Origin: Alphaproteobacteria bacterium
GTDB lineage: Bacteria > Pseudomonadota > Alphaproteobacteria > Caulobacterales > Parvularculaceae
NCBI GenBank assembly: GCA_030433215.1
Contig: JAUIMC010000003.1
Span: 1 to 64,000, forward strand
Direction of reading: 5' to 3'
DNA: 64,000 nucleotides
The notes under the pieces were generated by a model. It did no database searches. It was not told the origin of the DNA and was given only the letters and a program-made list of their open reading frames with translations. The translations under genes and the position numbers were made by a program. Shown piece after piece: positions 17,188 to 26,407 of the stretch; position 1 is the stretch's first letter, and every line of letters begins with the position of its first letter.

Positions 17188-17973
17188 ATGACCAGAACCG
17201 TTACGTTGATTGCCGCCGCTGTTTCCGCCGCCACCCTTGCGGGCGCGCCCGGCGCCGCGCAGGACGGGCAATATGTCCATGAGAACGGGATCGGTCCGGA
17301 CCCGGATCACGACACCAATCCGGCGACCGTGACGCGCGGCATCAAGCTTGTGGGCGACGACGCGCTCACCGACCATGACGGGCCCTATCGCGTCATCACT
17401 TTCGAGCCGCCGCCGGGCAAGCACGGCGAGATCATCCGCAAGGACTATGAAAAGAAATTCGGCGTCACCTTCGGGCGCGGGCTGACGCGCCAAGTCTGCG
17501 AAGGCCAGCGCCGGTTCTATTACGACTCGCTGTGCACCTATGAGGCGGCGCCCAGCGGCGATTACGCCGCGGGCTATGTGAATTATCTCAATGCCCCGCT
17601 CCTCATCAAATTCGACAAGCCGGTCTGCGTTGCGACCATGGCGATCTATCCGACGGGGGGGAAGGAAGAAGAACCTTTCACCGTGACCATTCGCGGCTGG
17701 GACGAAAACGGCGCGGCGCTGCCCGCCGCCAAGGTCGAATTCGAGTGGACGCAGAATGTCGTGCGCTGGCGGCATATGGCCGGCGCCTATTATCTCGGCG
17801 CGCGGGCCAAAACGCTCTCCGTCGAGATGACCAGCGGAAACGCCGCCGAAAGAGGCGACGTGTTGCGCTTTCTGATCGACGATCTCGCTTTCGTGCAGGA
17901 CGACTGCGCGACGGTGCTCGCCGATTTTGCCGAGGTCGACGCTGCGGACGGCCTCGAGGAAGAAGGGTCATAA
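17188..17973 (+). CDS. Secreted protein of unknown function
   Basis: Starting at the ATG at 17188, preceded by GGGGAG, the product has 261 residues with an N-terminal signal peptide (MTRTVTLIAAAVSAATLAGAPGAAQ, likely cleaved after an Ala). The mature part has four cysteines (QVCEGQ, SLCTYEA, KPVCVATM, DDCATVL), compatible with two disulfides, and a beta-rich middle with EPFTVTIRGWDENGAALPAAK resembling PEP-CTERM-type or discoidin-like beta sandwiches. I do not recognise a named family. It is followed after 6 bp by the DUF4286 gene, so the two are probably cotranscribed. Confidence 0.75.
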   Translation: MTRTVTLIAAAVSAATLAGAPGAAQDGQYVHENGIGPDPDHDTNPATVTRGIKLVGDDALTDHDGPYRVITFEPPPGKHGEIIRKDYEKKFGVTFGRGLTRQVCEGQRRFYYDSLCTYEAAPSGDYAAGYVNYLNAPLLIKFDKPVCVATMAIYPTGGKEEEPFTVTIRGWDENGAALPAAKVEFEWTQNVVRWRHMAGAYYLGARAKTLSVEMTSGNAAERGDVLRFLIDDLAFVQDDCATVLADFAEVDAADGLEEEGS

Positions 17974-17979
17974 GGGCTC

Positions 17980-18279
17980 ATGACCGAAGCGCGCATTCTC
18001 TACGAAGTCACCGCTATCGTGTCCGAAGACATCCTGCACGATTATCTTTCGTGGCTGAAACCGCATCTGGAGCGGATGCTCGATTTTGACGGCTTTCTCG
18101 ATGCGGACACGTTCGAGAACACCGAGAACCCCTGCGAGATCACCAGCGTCTACCGGGTGAGAGACCGCAAGGCGATCGAAGCCTATACAGCCGGTCCCGC
18201 GCAGGAGGTGCGCGCGGAAGCCGATCAGCGCTTCGGCGAAAAACTCCGCATCAGCCGGCGCATCCTGAGCGCGCTTTAG
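17980..18279 (+). CDS. DUF4286 family protein
   Basis: A 99-residue soluble protein beginning MTEARILYEVTAIVSEDILHD with the block LKPHLERMLDFDGFLDADTFE; this matches the DUF4286 ferredoxin-like (dimeric alpha-beta barrel) family as far as I can judge. No function is known for the family. It lies 6 bp after the secreted protein gene and converges on the GNAT gene 9 bp away. Confidence 0.8.
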   Translation: MTEARILYEVTAIVSEDILHDYLSWLKPHLERMLDFDGFLDADTFENTENPCEITSVYRVRDRKAIEAYTAGPAQEVRAEADQRFGEKLRISRRILSAL

Positions 18280-18288
18280 GGCGCGGGA

Positions 18289-18843
18289 TCAAAGAGCCTT
18301 GCGCATCACGATGATCGTGCTGACCTCGCCATTCGCCGCCACTTGCGTCTCGCGGCTCACCTCGACATAGCCGCGCGCCCGGTAAAGCGGCTCGCCCGGC
18401 AGGGTCGACCCAAGCTCGATGGTTTTGAACCCCGCATCGCGCGCGGCGGTCTCGCCAAGCGAGATCAGCAAGCTGCCGACGCCCCGCCGCGTCCAGTCCG
18501 GATGGGTGTACATGGCGCGGATGCGCGCGGCGTCTTTTTCCGGATCGGCGTAGCTGTCGTCGCGGCCCTTGGTGTGGTTGCCGCCGTAAAGCGTCTTGCG
18601 TTTGCCCCAGCCGCCGCAGCCGGCGGCTACCGTCTCGCCGTTCTTCTCCGCCTCGATAATGAAATAGGTGCCGTCCTCGAGGAGCGTCGAGTCGAGCCCC
18701 ATGGTCTCCTGCGCGGCGACGATCTCCTCCGCGGTGAGAAAGCCTTTCATGTTCTCCGCGATGGACGCCTTCATCACATCCATGATCGCGGGAATATCCG
18801 CTTCGGTCGCGATGCGATGGGTGAAGGAGGTTTTTTCAGCCAT
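18289..18843 (-). CDS. GNAT family N-acetyltransferase
   Basis: A 184-residue acetyltransferase. The acetyl-CoA binding motif is clear: AMYTHPDWTRRGVGSLLISL (R-x-x-G-x-G/A) followed by TIELGSTLPGEPLYRARGYV, the usual beta-bulge and terminal Tyr region. The N-terminal part (HRIATEADIPAIMDVM) fits motif C/D. The substrate cannot be predicted. Monocistronic. Confidence 0.9.
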   Translation of the reverse strand: MAEKTSFTHRIATEADIPAIMDVMKASIAENMKGFLTAEEIVAAQETMGLDSTLLEDGTYFIIEAEKNGETVAAGCGGWGKRKTLYGGNHTKGRDDSYADPEKDAARIRAMYTHPDWTRRGVGSLLISLGETAARDAGFKTIELGSTLPGEPLYRARGYVEVSRETQVAANGEVSTIIVMRKAL

Positions 18844-18882
18844 AGGCTGACTATGCGCGGGGTCCCGCGCCGAGGCAAACCG

Positions 18883-18920
18883 GAAAAAGAAGAGCGCCGC
18901 CCCGGCGACAGGGCGGCGCT
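18883..18920 (-). terminator. Rho-independent terminator of the YegP-like gene
   Basis: A perfect 10-bp stem (AGCGCCGCCC / GGGCGGCGCT) with an 8-nt loop. On the minus strand it is followed by CTTCTTTTTCC. It lies 23 bp after the stop codon of the DUF1508 gene. Confidence 0.8.
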
Positions 18921-18943
18921 GCGAAATCCGTAAAGGCCTGGCG

Positions 18944-19279
18944 TCAGGCGGTCTGGTCGTCGGTCTCCGCGGAGGGGGCGTTTTTCATCACGGACTCGAC
19001 GCCGTTCTTGGCGGCGTCCGTCGACTCGTACATCTGCGACTGGCCGATCACTTGGTTGTTGCCGGCCTTCAGAACGAAATAAGGCTTGCCGCTCGTTGAT
19101 TCCTTGATCTCAAAACGCGCGCTGTCGGCCGCATTCTTCTTGACGGAGGCGATGCCGTTCTCGGCGCCCGATTTGTCCTTGTAGCCTTCGCTGGCGAGGA
19201 TGTTCTCGCCGTTCCCGGCCTTGAGCCGGAAACGGAACTCGCCGCCCTTGTCCTTGTAAAGCTCGAATTTTCCAGCCAT
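18944..19279 (-). CDS. YegP family protein (two DUF1508 repeats)
   Basis: The ATG at 19279 gives 111 residues, MAGKFELYKDKGGEFRFR onward, the usual start of this family. Two tandem DUF1508 repeats are visible: GEFRFRLKAGNGENILASEG and GKPYFVLKAGNNQVIGQSQ, each followed by a [S/A]A-x-NG-[I/V]-x-SV-[K/M]-KNA helix. The protein is small, acidic and soluble; family function is unknown although members are often stress-related. Followed by a strong terminator, so it is a single-gene unit; the uvrD gene diverges. Confidence 0.9.
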   Translation of the reverse strand: MAGKFELYKDKGGEFRFRLKAGNGENILASEGYKDKSGAENGIASVKKNAADSARFEIKESTSGKPYFVLKAGNNQVIGQSQMYESTDAAKNGVESVMKNAPSAETDDQTA

Positions 19280-19419
19280 GTGCTCGGTCTCCTTGTTCAG
19301 CCGCGAGGGCCCGTTCTCCCCGCCCCTCATAGTCGCGATTCCGCGCCTCATTGCAATTCCGGACGGCCGCTTTATCACTGGATGTTCCAGAATCGTTCTC
19401 GTTTCGCTAAGTTGTATCA

Positions 19420-21768
19420 ATGACTTCCGCCCCCGACCGCAAAATGTCCATTTCCGAGCGCGCCATGGCGGCGCGAGAGGCCCGGCCTGGCGCCCCCACG
19501 GCGCCAGGAGGAGACGACGCGCCCTATCTCGAGGGGCTCAATGACGAACAGCGCCAGGCGGTGCTGGCGACAGAAGGCCCGGTCCTGATGCTGGCCGGCG
19601 CCGGCACCGGCAAGACCCGGGCGCTCACCACCCGCCTCGCCCATCTCCTCAATACGGGCCGCGCCCAGCCCTGGCAGCTTCTCGCCGTGACCTTCACCAA
19701 CAAGGCCGCCCGCGAGATGAAGGAGCGCATCGAAACGCTGGTCGGCGCCCATGTGGAAGGCATGAAATGGCTCGGCACGTTTCACTCCATCGGCGCGCAG
19801 ATCCTGCGCCGGCACGCCGAGCTCGTGGGCCTCAAATCGAGCTTCACCATTCTCGACGCCGACGACCAGACGCGCCTCGCCAAGCAGGTGATCGAGGCGG
19901 CCGATCTCGACGTCAAACGCTGGACCGGGCGCGGCCTCGCCATCGTCATCGACGGCTGGAAGAACCGCGGCCTGACGCCGGAGAAAGTCCCCGACAACGA
20001 AGCCTGGCATTTCGCCGACGGGCGCGGCATCGCGCTTTACAAGGCCTATCAGGCGCGGCTGACGACCTTGAACGCCGCCGATTTCGGCGACCTCCTCGTC
20101 CACAATTTGACGATCTTCCAGAACCATCCGGACGTTCTGGAGGAGTATCAGCGGCGCTTCAAATACATGCTGGTGGACGAATATCAGGACACCAATGTCG
20201 CCCAGTATCTGTGGCTGCGCCTCCTTGCGCAGAAACATAAAAACATCTGCTGCGTGGGCGACGACGACCAGTCGATCTATGGCTGGCGCGGCGCGGAAGT
20301 CGAAAACATCCTGCGCTTTGAAAAGGACTTTCCGGGCGCCACGGTGATCCGGCTCGAACGCAATTACCGCTCAACGCCGTCGATCCTCGGCGCGGCCTCC
20401 GGCCTCATCGCCTCGAACGCCGACCGGCTCGGCAAGACCTTGTGGACCGAGCTCGAGGAAGGCGAAAAGGTGAAGGTGCGCGGCGTCTGGGACGGCGAGG
20501 AGGAAGCGCGCCTCATCGGCGACGACATCGAATCCGAGCAGATGAAGGGCCGTTCCCTTTCCGACATGGCGGTGCTGGTGCGCGCGTCCTTTCAGATGCG
20601 CGCCTTCGAAGAACGCTTCAACACGCTCGGCCTTGGCTACAAGGTGGTCGGCGGCCCGCGTTTTTACGAGCGCGAGGAAAGCCGCGACGCCCTCTCCTAT
20701 CTGCGCCTTATCCGCTCCCCCGATGACGATCTCGCCTTCGACCGCATCGTCAACAAGCCCAAACGGGGCTTGGGCGACAAGGCGCTGCAAACCCTGCACA
20801 AGATCGCGCGCGCCAATGATTTGCCGCTGATGGCCGCCGCACGCCTCGCGCTCGAGGGCGAGGACATCGCCAAGGCCGCGCGGCGTTCGCTATTGAATTT
20901 TGTGGACACCATCGACCGCTGGGCGCGCGACGCCAAAGACATGGCCCCCGCCGATCTCGCCGAACTCGTGCTCGAAGAGTCCGGCTATATCGACATGTGG
21001 AAGAACTCCAAAAGCCCGCAGGCCGGCGGCAAACTCGACAACCTCAAGGAACTCATCCAGGCGGTGTCGGAGTTCGACACGCTCGAGGCCTATCTCGACC
21101 ATGTGGCGCTGGTTTCCGAACTCAGCGAAAGCTCCGCAGACGGACAGGTCTGGCTGATGACCCTGCACGCCGCCAAGGGGCTCGAATTTCCCGTGGTGTT
21201 CCTGCCCGGCTGGGAGGAGGAAATCTTTCCCTCGAAACGCGCCCTCGACGAAAACGGCAACGCCGCCCTCGAGGAAGAACGCCGCCTCGCCTATGTGGGC
21301 ATCACCCGCGCCGAGGAAAGCTGCCGCATCTCCTTCGCCGCCAACCGCCAGATCTATGGCCGCTGGCAGGCCGCCATCCCCTCTCGCTTCATCGACGAAT
21401 TGCCCGAGGAGCATGTGGAGGTGGTCTCCGAGCCCGGACTTTACGGCAACGCGGCCTCCGACCTCGCCAGCCATTCGGCCTTTGAGGGCATGAAGCTGAA
21501 AGACGACGCCTATTACGACAATCCGGGCTGGCGGCGCGCCCGCGCGGCGTCCTCGCGCCCCGCCGCAGAGCCGCCTTTGATCGAAGGGCGCGGCTCGACC
21601 GTTTCCGTTTCCGCGCCCGGCAAGTCAAAATACAAGAAAGGCCAGCGCGTCTTTCATCAGAAATTCGGCTACGGCAAAATTTCCTCCATCGAGGGCCAGA
21701 AACTCACTGTTGATTTCGAGCATTCCGGTCCGAAGAAAGTCATCGACACATTCGTTGAGGCCGCGTGA
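19420..21768 (+). CDS. UvrD/PcrA-type ATP-dependent 3'-5' DNA helicase
   Basis: A 782-residue superfamily 1A helicase for nucleotide excision and mismatch repair and fork maintenance. Motifs in order: Q-motif LNDEQRQAVLA, Walker A AGAGTGKT (60-66), Ia FTNKAAREM, Walker B LVDEYQDTN, III DDDQSIYGWRGA, IV LERNYRST, V LMTLHAAKGLEFPVVFLPG, VI RLAYVGITRAEE. The C-terminus (GQRVFHQKFGYGKISSIEG) is the PcrA/UvrD Tudor-like domain that contacts RNA polymerase. N-terminal 35 residues are variable. It overlaps prmA by four bases (GTGA), so the two are coupled. uvrD or pcrA would both be fair symbols. Confidence 0.95.
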   Translation: MTSAPDRKMSISERAMAAREARPGAPTAPGGDDAPYLEGLNDEQRQAVLATEGPVLMLAGAGTGKTRALTTRLAHLLNTGRAQPWQLLAVTFTNKAAREMKERIETLVGAHVEGMKWLGTFHSIGAQILRRHAELVGLKSSFTILDADDQTRLAKQVIEAADLDVKRWTGRGLAIVIDGWKNRGLTPEKVPDNEAWHFADGRGIALYKAYQARLTTLNAADFGDLLVHNLTIFQNHPDVLEEYQRRFKYMLVDEYQDTNVAQYLWLRLLAQKHKNICCVGDDDQSIYGWRGAEVENILRFEKDFPGATVIRLERNYRSTPSILGAASGLIASNADRLGKTLWTELEEGEKVKVRGVWDGEEEARLIGDDIESEQMKGRSLSDMAVLVRASFQMRAFEERFNTLGLGYKVVGGPRFYEREESRDALSYLRLIRSPDDDLAFDRIVNKPKRGLGDKALQTLHKIARANDLPLMAAARLALEGEDIAKAARRSLLNFVDTIDRWARDAKDMAPADLAELVLEESGYIDMWKNSKSPQAGGKLDNLKELIQAVSEFDTLEAYLDHVALVSELSESSADGQVWLMTLHAAKGLEFPVVFLPGWEEEIFPSKRALDENGNAALEEERRLAYVGITRAEESCRISFAANRQIYGRWQAAIPSRFIDELPEEHVEVVSEPGLYGNAASDLASHSAFEGMKLKDDAYYDNPGWRRARAASSRPAAEPPLIEGRGSTVSVSAPGKSKYKKGQRVFHQKFGYGKISSIEGQKLTVDFEHSGPKKVIDTFVEAA

Positions 21769-22655
21769 CCCAAAAAGCGTACAAATTATTCTGGACGGGC
21801 GATCGCGAGACGCTCGACAATATGAGCAACGCGTTGAGCGAGCTGTTGTGGCCGCCCGCGGGCGCCGTCAGCCTCACCAAGGATGACGTCACGGCGGAGG
21901 ACGGCGACACCGAATGGCGCCTCGACGCCTATTTCGGCGAACGCCCGGACATGGACGCCGTGACCGCGCTTGCGGAAACCGTCGGCGCGCCGCCGCCCGG
22001 CGATCTCGAAGAACTGCCCGACATCGACTGGGTCGCGCATTCCCTCGAAGGGCTCGGCGTCGTCAGATGCGGACGCTTCATTCTTTACGGCGTTCACGAC
22101 GCCGACAAGCTGCCCAACGAAGAAGACGACATCAATATCCGCATCGACGCCAATCTCGCCTTCGGCACCGGCCACCACCCGACGACCGCCGGCTGTCTCG
22201 TCCTTCTCGACCGCTTCGCCGGCTGGGCGCCGAAATCCATTCTCGATCTCGGTTGCGGCTCGGCGGTGCTCGCCATCGCCGCCGCGAAACTGTGGGGCCG
22301 CGACATCCTTGCGAGCGACATCGACGAAGACTCCGTGGCGATAGCGGACGAAAACGCGAGTCTCAACGAGGTCGGCGACAAAATCAAAACCGTCTGCGCC
22401 GCCGGATTCGACCATGAGGCGATCACCGCCGCCGCGCCCTTCGATTTCGTCTTCGCCAACATCCTCGCCGGCCCCCTCGCCGAACTCGCCCCGAAGATGG
22501 GCGAGCTAACAGCCAAGAACGGCCGGGTCATGCTGGCGGGGCTGATGTCGGCGCAGGAGGCCCGCGTCACCGCCGCCTATGAAAAGGCGGGATTCCGTCT
22601 CATCAACAGGCTGGAACAGCCAACCTGGCCGGTGCTTTTGTTCGTCAAAACGTGA
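21765..22655 (+). CDS. prmA: Ribosomal protein L11 methyltransferase
   Basis: Trimethylates ribosomal protein L11 using SAM. The product has 296 residues from a GTG start overlapping the uvrD stop codon. Diagnostic PrmA motifs: NLAFGTGHHPTT just before the SAM site, motif I ILDLGCGSAVLAIAAAKL, and FVFANILAGPLAELAP. The N-terminal substrate-recognition domain (~1-95) is diverged from E. coli, as usual in alphaproteobacteria. No defects seen. Confidence 0.93.
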   Translation: MTQKAYKLFWTGDRETLDNMSNALSELLWPPAGAVSLTKDDVTAEDGDTEWRLDAYFGERPDMDAVTALAETVGAPPPGDLEELPDIDWVAHSLEGLGVVRCGRFILYGVHDADKLPNEEDDINIRIDANLAFGTGHHPTTAGCLVLLDRFAGWAPKSILDLGCGSAVLAIAAAKLWGRDILASDIDEDSVAIADENASLNEVGDKIKTVCAAGFDHEAITAAAPFDFVFANILAGPLAELAPKMGELTAKNGRVMLAGLMSAQEARVTAAYEKAGFRLINRLEQPTWPVLLFVKT

Positions 22656-22745
22656 CAGAGTAAAAGCGACGGGCGCGCGCCCTTGTAAGGGCGCCGCCAA
22701 AGCGCGATATTCCGGGCAAACGCCACCCGGATTGGACGCGCCCCC

Positions 22746-24569
22746 ATGTTTCAGCATCAGACCTTCGACCCTGTTTCCGACCGCTCTTTCGCGGGCAAGC
22801 ACCTGCCGCTCCTGCGCGCGGAAATGAAGAAGAAAAATCTCGACGGCTTCGTCATTCCCCATGACGACGAATATCAGAACGAATATATCCCTGCTTACGC
22901 CGAACGCCTGATGTGGGCGACCGGCTTTTCCGGTTCGGCGGGCGCCGCGGTGATCCTTCAGGACAAGGCGGTGATGCTCACCGACGGGCGCTACACGCTA
23001 CAGGTCCGCCAGCAGGCGGACAGCGATTATTTCGACTATGTCGACATCACCGAGACCGGGCCCGACGCCTGGCTTGCAGAGAACGCGCCCAAGGGATCGC
23101 GCATCGGCTACGACCCGATGCTGCACGCGACGGCGAGCGTCAAGAAACTGAAAGCCGCCGCTGAGAAGGCCGGCTTTGAACTCGTGGCGGTGACCGAAAA
23201 TCCCGTCGACGCCGCTTGGAAAGACCAGCCCGCGGCGCCGCTGACCCCGGCCAAACCCCACGAGATCGAATTCGCCGGCAAATCCTCCGGGGACAAACGA
23301 AAAGAGATCGCCGCAGAGATCGCCAAGGCGGGCGCCGACGCCGCGCTCATCACCGCGCCGCCTTCCGTCGCCTGGCTGTTCAATATTCGCGGCGCCGATG
23401 TCTCGCGCTCGCCCCTGCCGCTCGCCCGCGCCCTCGTCAACAAGGACGGCACGGCGACGCTTTTCATCGCGCCGGAAAAGGTCGGCAACGAGCTGCCCGG
23501 CTTTCTCGGCGACGATGTGGATGTGCGCGCCGAAAGCGACGTCACGGCGGCGCTCTTAAAGCTCGGTAAGGAAGGCGCGAAGGTCGCCGTCGATCCGGCG
23601 CTCGCCCCGTCGAAATATGCGGACGATCTGAAAGAAGCCGGCGCCAGCATCATAGATTTGACCGACCCATGCGCCCTGCCCCGCGCCTCTAAGAACGAAA
23701 CGGAAGTCGAAGGCGCGCGGTCCGCGCATGTGCGCGACGGCGCGGCGGTGACGAAATTCCTGCACTGGCTCGCAACGGAAGCGCAAGCCGGCGACGTGGA
23801 CGAGATCAAAGCCGCGCAGAAACTCGAATCGATCCGGGCGGAATCGAAAGACCTGCGCGATCTCAGTTTCGACTCCATTTCCGGCGCCGGCGCCAACGGC
23901 GCCATCTGTCACTACCGCGTCTCGACGCAAAGCAACGCGCCCTTGAAACAGGGCTCGCTCTATCTGATCGACTCCGGCGGGCAATATTTCGACGGCACCA
24001 CCGACATCACCCGCACCGTGCCCATCGGCGAACCCACGGACGAAATGCGCGACCGTTTCACCCGCGTGTTGAAAGGTCATATCGCGCTCGCCACGCTGAA
24101 ATTTCCGGCGGGCACCACCGGCCATCAGATCGACGCGATTGCGCGCAAGCCGCTCTGGGATATGGGGCTCGATTACGATCACGGCACCGGCCACGGCGTC
24201 GGGTCGTTTCTGGGCGTTCATGAAGGCCCGCAGCGCATCGCCAAGGCGCCGAACAGCCAGGCGTTGAAGCCGGGCATGATCCTTTCCAACGAACCCGGCT
24301 ATTACAAGGCCGAAGAATACGGCATTCGCATCGAGAACCTGATCGTCGTCACCGAGCCGAAGCCGGTTCCCGGCGGCGAGCGCGAAATGATGGAGTTCGA
24401 AACCATCACGCTGGCGCCGATCGATCTTGATCTCGTCAAAACCGATCTCCTGACCGAGGACGAGCGAAAATGGCTGAACGCGTATCACGCCCGCGTGCGC
24501 GAGACGCTCGGCCCGCAGATCCCCGCCGAAATAAAAGACTGGTTCGAAAAGGCGACGCGAGCCGTTTAG
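22746..24569 (+). CDS. Xaa-Pro aminopeptidase (M24B, aminopeptidase P)
   Basis: A 607-residue metalloenzyme removing N-terminal residues preceding proline. It has the long three-domain form shared with eukaryotic APP1: two creatinase-like N-terminal domains (~1-310) and a pita-bread catalytic domain. Metal ligands are visible as two Asp in YLIDSGGQYFDGTTDITRT, His in HGTGHGVGSFLGVHEGP and Glu in SNEPGYYKAEEYGIRIENL and MEFETITLAPID. Cytoplasmic, no signal peptide. Converges on the SDR gene. Confidence 0.93.
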   Translation: MFQHQTFDPVSDRSFAGKHLPLLRAEMKKKNLDGFVIPHDDEYQNEYIPAYAERLMWATGFSGSAGAAVILQDKAVMLTDGRYTLQVRQQADSDYFDYVDITETGPDAWLAENAPKGSRIGYDPMLHATASVKKLKAAAEKAGFELVAVTENPVDAAWKDQPAAPLTPAKPHEIEFAGKSSGDKRKEIAAEIAKAGADAALITAPPSVAWLFNIRGADVSRSPLPLARALVNKDGTATLFIAPEKVGNELPGFLGDDVDVRAESDVTAALLKLGKEGAKVAVDPALAPSKYADDLKEAGASIIDLTDPCALPRASKNETEVEGARSAHVRDGAAVTKFLHWLATEAQAGDVDEIKAAQKLESIRAESKDLRDLSFDSISGAGANGAICHYRVSTQSNAPLKQGSLYLIDSGGQYFDGTTDITRTVPIGEPTDEMRDRFTRVLKGHIALATLKFPAGTTGHQIDAIARKPLWDMGLDYDHGTGHGVGSFLGVHEGPQRIAKAPNSQALKPGMILSNEPGYYKAEEYGIRIENLIVVTEPKPVPGGEREMMEFETITLAPIDLDLVKTDLLTEDERKWLNAYHARVRETLGPQIPAEIKDWFEKATRAV

Positions 24570-24579
24570 ATGCGCGCTG

Positions 24580-25371
24580 TTACAGCTCGCCGAGACTGAT
24601 CAGCGTCCCGCCGTCGATAATCATCGCTTGGCCCGTCATCCAGCGCGCCGCCGGCGACGCCAGAAACACCGCTGCGCCGGCGATGTCGTCCGGCTCGCCG
24701 AAGCGGCGCAGGGGCAAGCGTTCGGTCATCAGCTTTTCGATCTTCGGGTCTTTCCACAGCGCTTCGGCGAAGCGGGTCTTGACGACGCCGGGACAGATGC
24801 AGTTGACGCGGACATTGTCCGGCCCCGCCTCGACGGCGAGATTGCGCGCAAGCTGAAGATCGGCCGCCTTCGAGATGTTGTAGGCGCCGATGGAGCCGGA
24901 GCCCACAAAGCCGCCGATCGAGGAAACGATGATAATCGCGCCGTCTTTTTGCGCGCGCATATCGGGCAGCGCCATCTGCGCCAGCCAGTGCGCGGCTTTC
25001 ACATTCGACGTCAAAATCTTGTCGAACTGTTCGTCGCTCATCTCTGAGGCAGGACCGAAATAGGGATTGACCGCCGCATTGGCCACAAGAATGTCGGCAG
25101 GCGCCCATTTCGCTTTCGTCTCATCGACGAGCCGCTGCAAATCCTCCTTGTGCGAAATATTGCAGCCGACGGCGAACGCCGCCTCGCGCCCTTCCGCCTC
25201 GTTGATGGATTGCGCGATCGCCTCGCAAGCTTCAACCTTGCGGCTTGAGACGACGACATTGGCGCCATGCTGGGCCAGCCGTCTGGCGATGGCTTCGCCG
25301 ATGCCCCGCGAAGCGCCGGTGACGATCGCGGTCTTGCCGGAAAGATCGAATAACGCGCTGGAAACGCTCAT
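24580..25371 (-). CDS. SDR family oxidoreductase
   Basis: A 263-residue classical short-chain dehydrogenase/reductase. Cofactor motif TGASRGIGEAIARRL (TGxxxGxG), NAAVNP (NNAG-like), catalytic Ser in IIIVSSIGGF, Tyr and Lys in AYNISKAAD, and the C-terminal MTGQAMIIDGG. An Arg follows the second beta strand (VVVSSRK), which favours NADP(H). The overall pattern is FabG-like; substrate is unknown. Monocistronic. Confidence 0.92.
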   Translation of the reverse strand: MSVSSALFDLSGKTAIVTGASRGIGEAIARRLAQHGANVVVSSRKVEACEAIAQSINEAEGREAAFAVGCNISHKEDLQRLVDETKAKWAPADILVANAAVNPYFGPASEMSDEQFDKILTSNVKAAHWLAQMALPDMRAQKDGAIIIVSSIGGFVGSGSIGAYNISKAADLQLARNLAVEAGPDNVRVNCICPGVVKTRFAEALWKDPKIEKLMTERLPLRRFGEPDDIAGAAVFLASPAARWMTGQAMIIDGGTLISLGEL

Positions 25372-25470
25372 GACACTCCTCCTCCCTTTTTTCGGGAAGA
25401 TTAAGCGATCGGGGCGGAGAAAGACATGACCGGCGGCAGTTGCAGGCGCCGCCGGACCTGTGGGACGCGA

Positions 25471-26091
25471 CTATTCCGCAGCGGCGGCCGCAGGCGCATC
25501 CGCGCTGTCGTCATCGTCTTTCTTGGCCGAGCGGCGCGGCGCGCGCCGGCGGCGGGGCTTTTTCTCTTCTTCAGGCTCGCCGGAAGCCTCAGCGCCGTTA
25601 TCCGCAGCCTTGTCCTCATCCCCGTCGGATTTGGCGGCGGGCTTGGCCTCGGCCTTGGCTTCCGCCTTGGAAGGCTCGGCTTTCGAATCGCCCTTGGCCT
25701 CCGCCTGGGAGGCGTCGTCCGCGTTGTTATTATTGTTGTTGTTGCGGCGGTCGCCTCGCGGCTTGCGCGATTCGCGCTGTGGGGACTGCTGCTGGTCCTG
25801 ATCGTCGTCCTCCACGCTCGGCTGGTCGCCTTCGCCCTCGCTCGCTTGCTGATTCGGCTGCTGCGCGGGCTGCATGGCGCGGATGACGCGGAAATAGTGC
25901 TCCGCATGCTGCAGATAGTTTTCCGCCTTCACGCGGTCGCCGGACGAAGAGGCGTCGCGGGCGAGCTGCTGATATTTGTCGTAAATCTGGTTGGCGGTCC
26001 CCCGGATGCGCACATCGGGACCATTGGAATCGAGCGCCCTGTTCGGATTCGGACCGCCCGTACGGCGGCGTTGATTGCGGCCACGCTTCAT
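25471..26091 (-). CDS. DUF4167 domain-containing protein
   Basis: A 206-residue protein with a basic N-terminus (MKRGRNQRRRTGG) and the DUF4167 core NRALDSNGPDVRIRGTANQI, then YDKYQQLARDASSSGDRVKAE and a HAEHYFRVIRAMQ segment. The C-terminal two thirds are low complexity: glutamine-rich, an asparagine run, acidic and alanine/lysine-rich stretches and a basic RRRRAPRR patch, suggesting a disordered tail and possible nucleic-acid binding. The family is alphaproteobacterial and normally sits downstream of prfA-prmC, as here. Function unknown. Confidence 0.88.
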   Translation of the reverse strand: MKRGRNQRRRTGGPNPNRALDSNGPDVRIRGTANQIYDKYQQLARDASSSGDRVKAENYLQHAEHYFRVIRAMQPAQQPNQQASEGEGDQPSVEDDDQDQQQSPQRESRKPRGDRRNNNNNNNADDASQAEAKGDSKAEPSKAEAKAEAKPAAKSDGDEDKAADNGAEASGEPEEEKKPRRRRAPRRSAKKDDDDSADAPAAAAAE

Positions 26092-26407
26092 AGTTTTACC
26101 TTTAACAATTCCCCTTCCGAAAAGCGGAAACCCACCGCCTTTTCGAGATCAAAGTGGTCTATCGAGCTAATGACGATGGATCAGATCGCCTGTATCTTCA
26201 TGCGAATGTCTAGTTCCTGTCGCAGCCATGCTGCGGCTTGAGCCGCCCTATATGGGGCCCGACTGTTTCCGGGCTCAAGCGATCCCCAGAGGATCACGCC
26301 AATGCCGGACGATGGTCGGATTCAAGACTGGGCCGCCAAAGATTCAGTTAAGCCGAAGGCGTTGAACCCCTGTCTTGCCCTTCATGATAGTGTCTGCCCC
26401 GCGCATT
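26092..26407. other. 316-bp gene-free stretch between prmC and DUF4167
   Basis: No convincing frame on either strand. It should hold the DUF4167 promoter and the 3' end of the prmC transcript. It contains a small TTCCG/CGGAA hairpin at 26115-26129 and two adjacent perfect inverted repeats at 26221-26280, annotated separately. Confidence 0.6.
26221..26280. repeat. Two adjacent perfect inverted repeats
   Basis: CGCAGC-CAT-GCTGCG (26221-26235) is followed directly by GCTTGAGCC (26236-26244) pairing with GGCTCAAGC (26272-26280) across 27 nt that include a GGGGCCC. Transcribed, the region would fold into two hairpins. No T-run follows on the minus strand, so a simple intrinsic terminator is unlikely; a structured leader of DUF4167 or a small RNA is possible. 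Confidence 0.5.

Noticed and set aside
16984-17775. N-terminal extension of the M28 peptidase frame
   Set aside because: The sequence after the ATG at 16983 has a perfect lipoprotein signal and Shine-Dalgarno; the extension overlaps the divergent 17188 gene.
23556-24488. A 310-codon minus-strand frame inside the aminopeptidase P gene
   Set aside because: Same type of antisense shadow; the sense strand holds a complete, motif-bearing enzyme.
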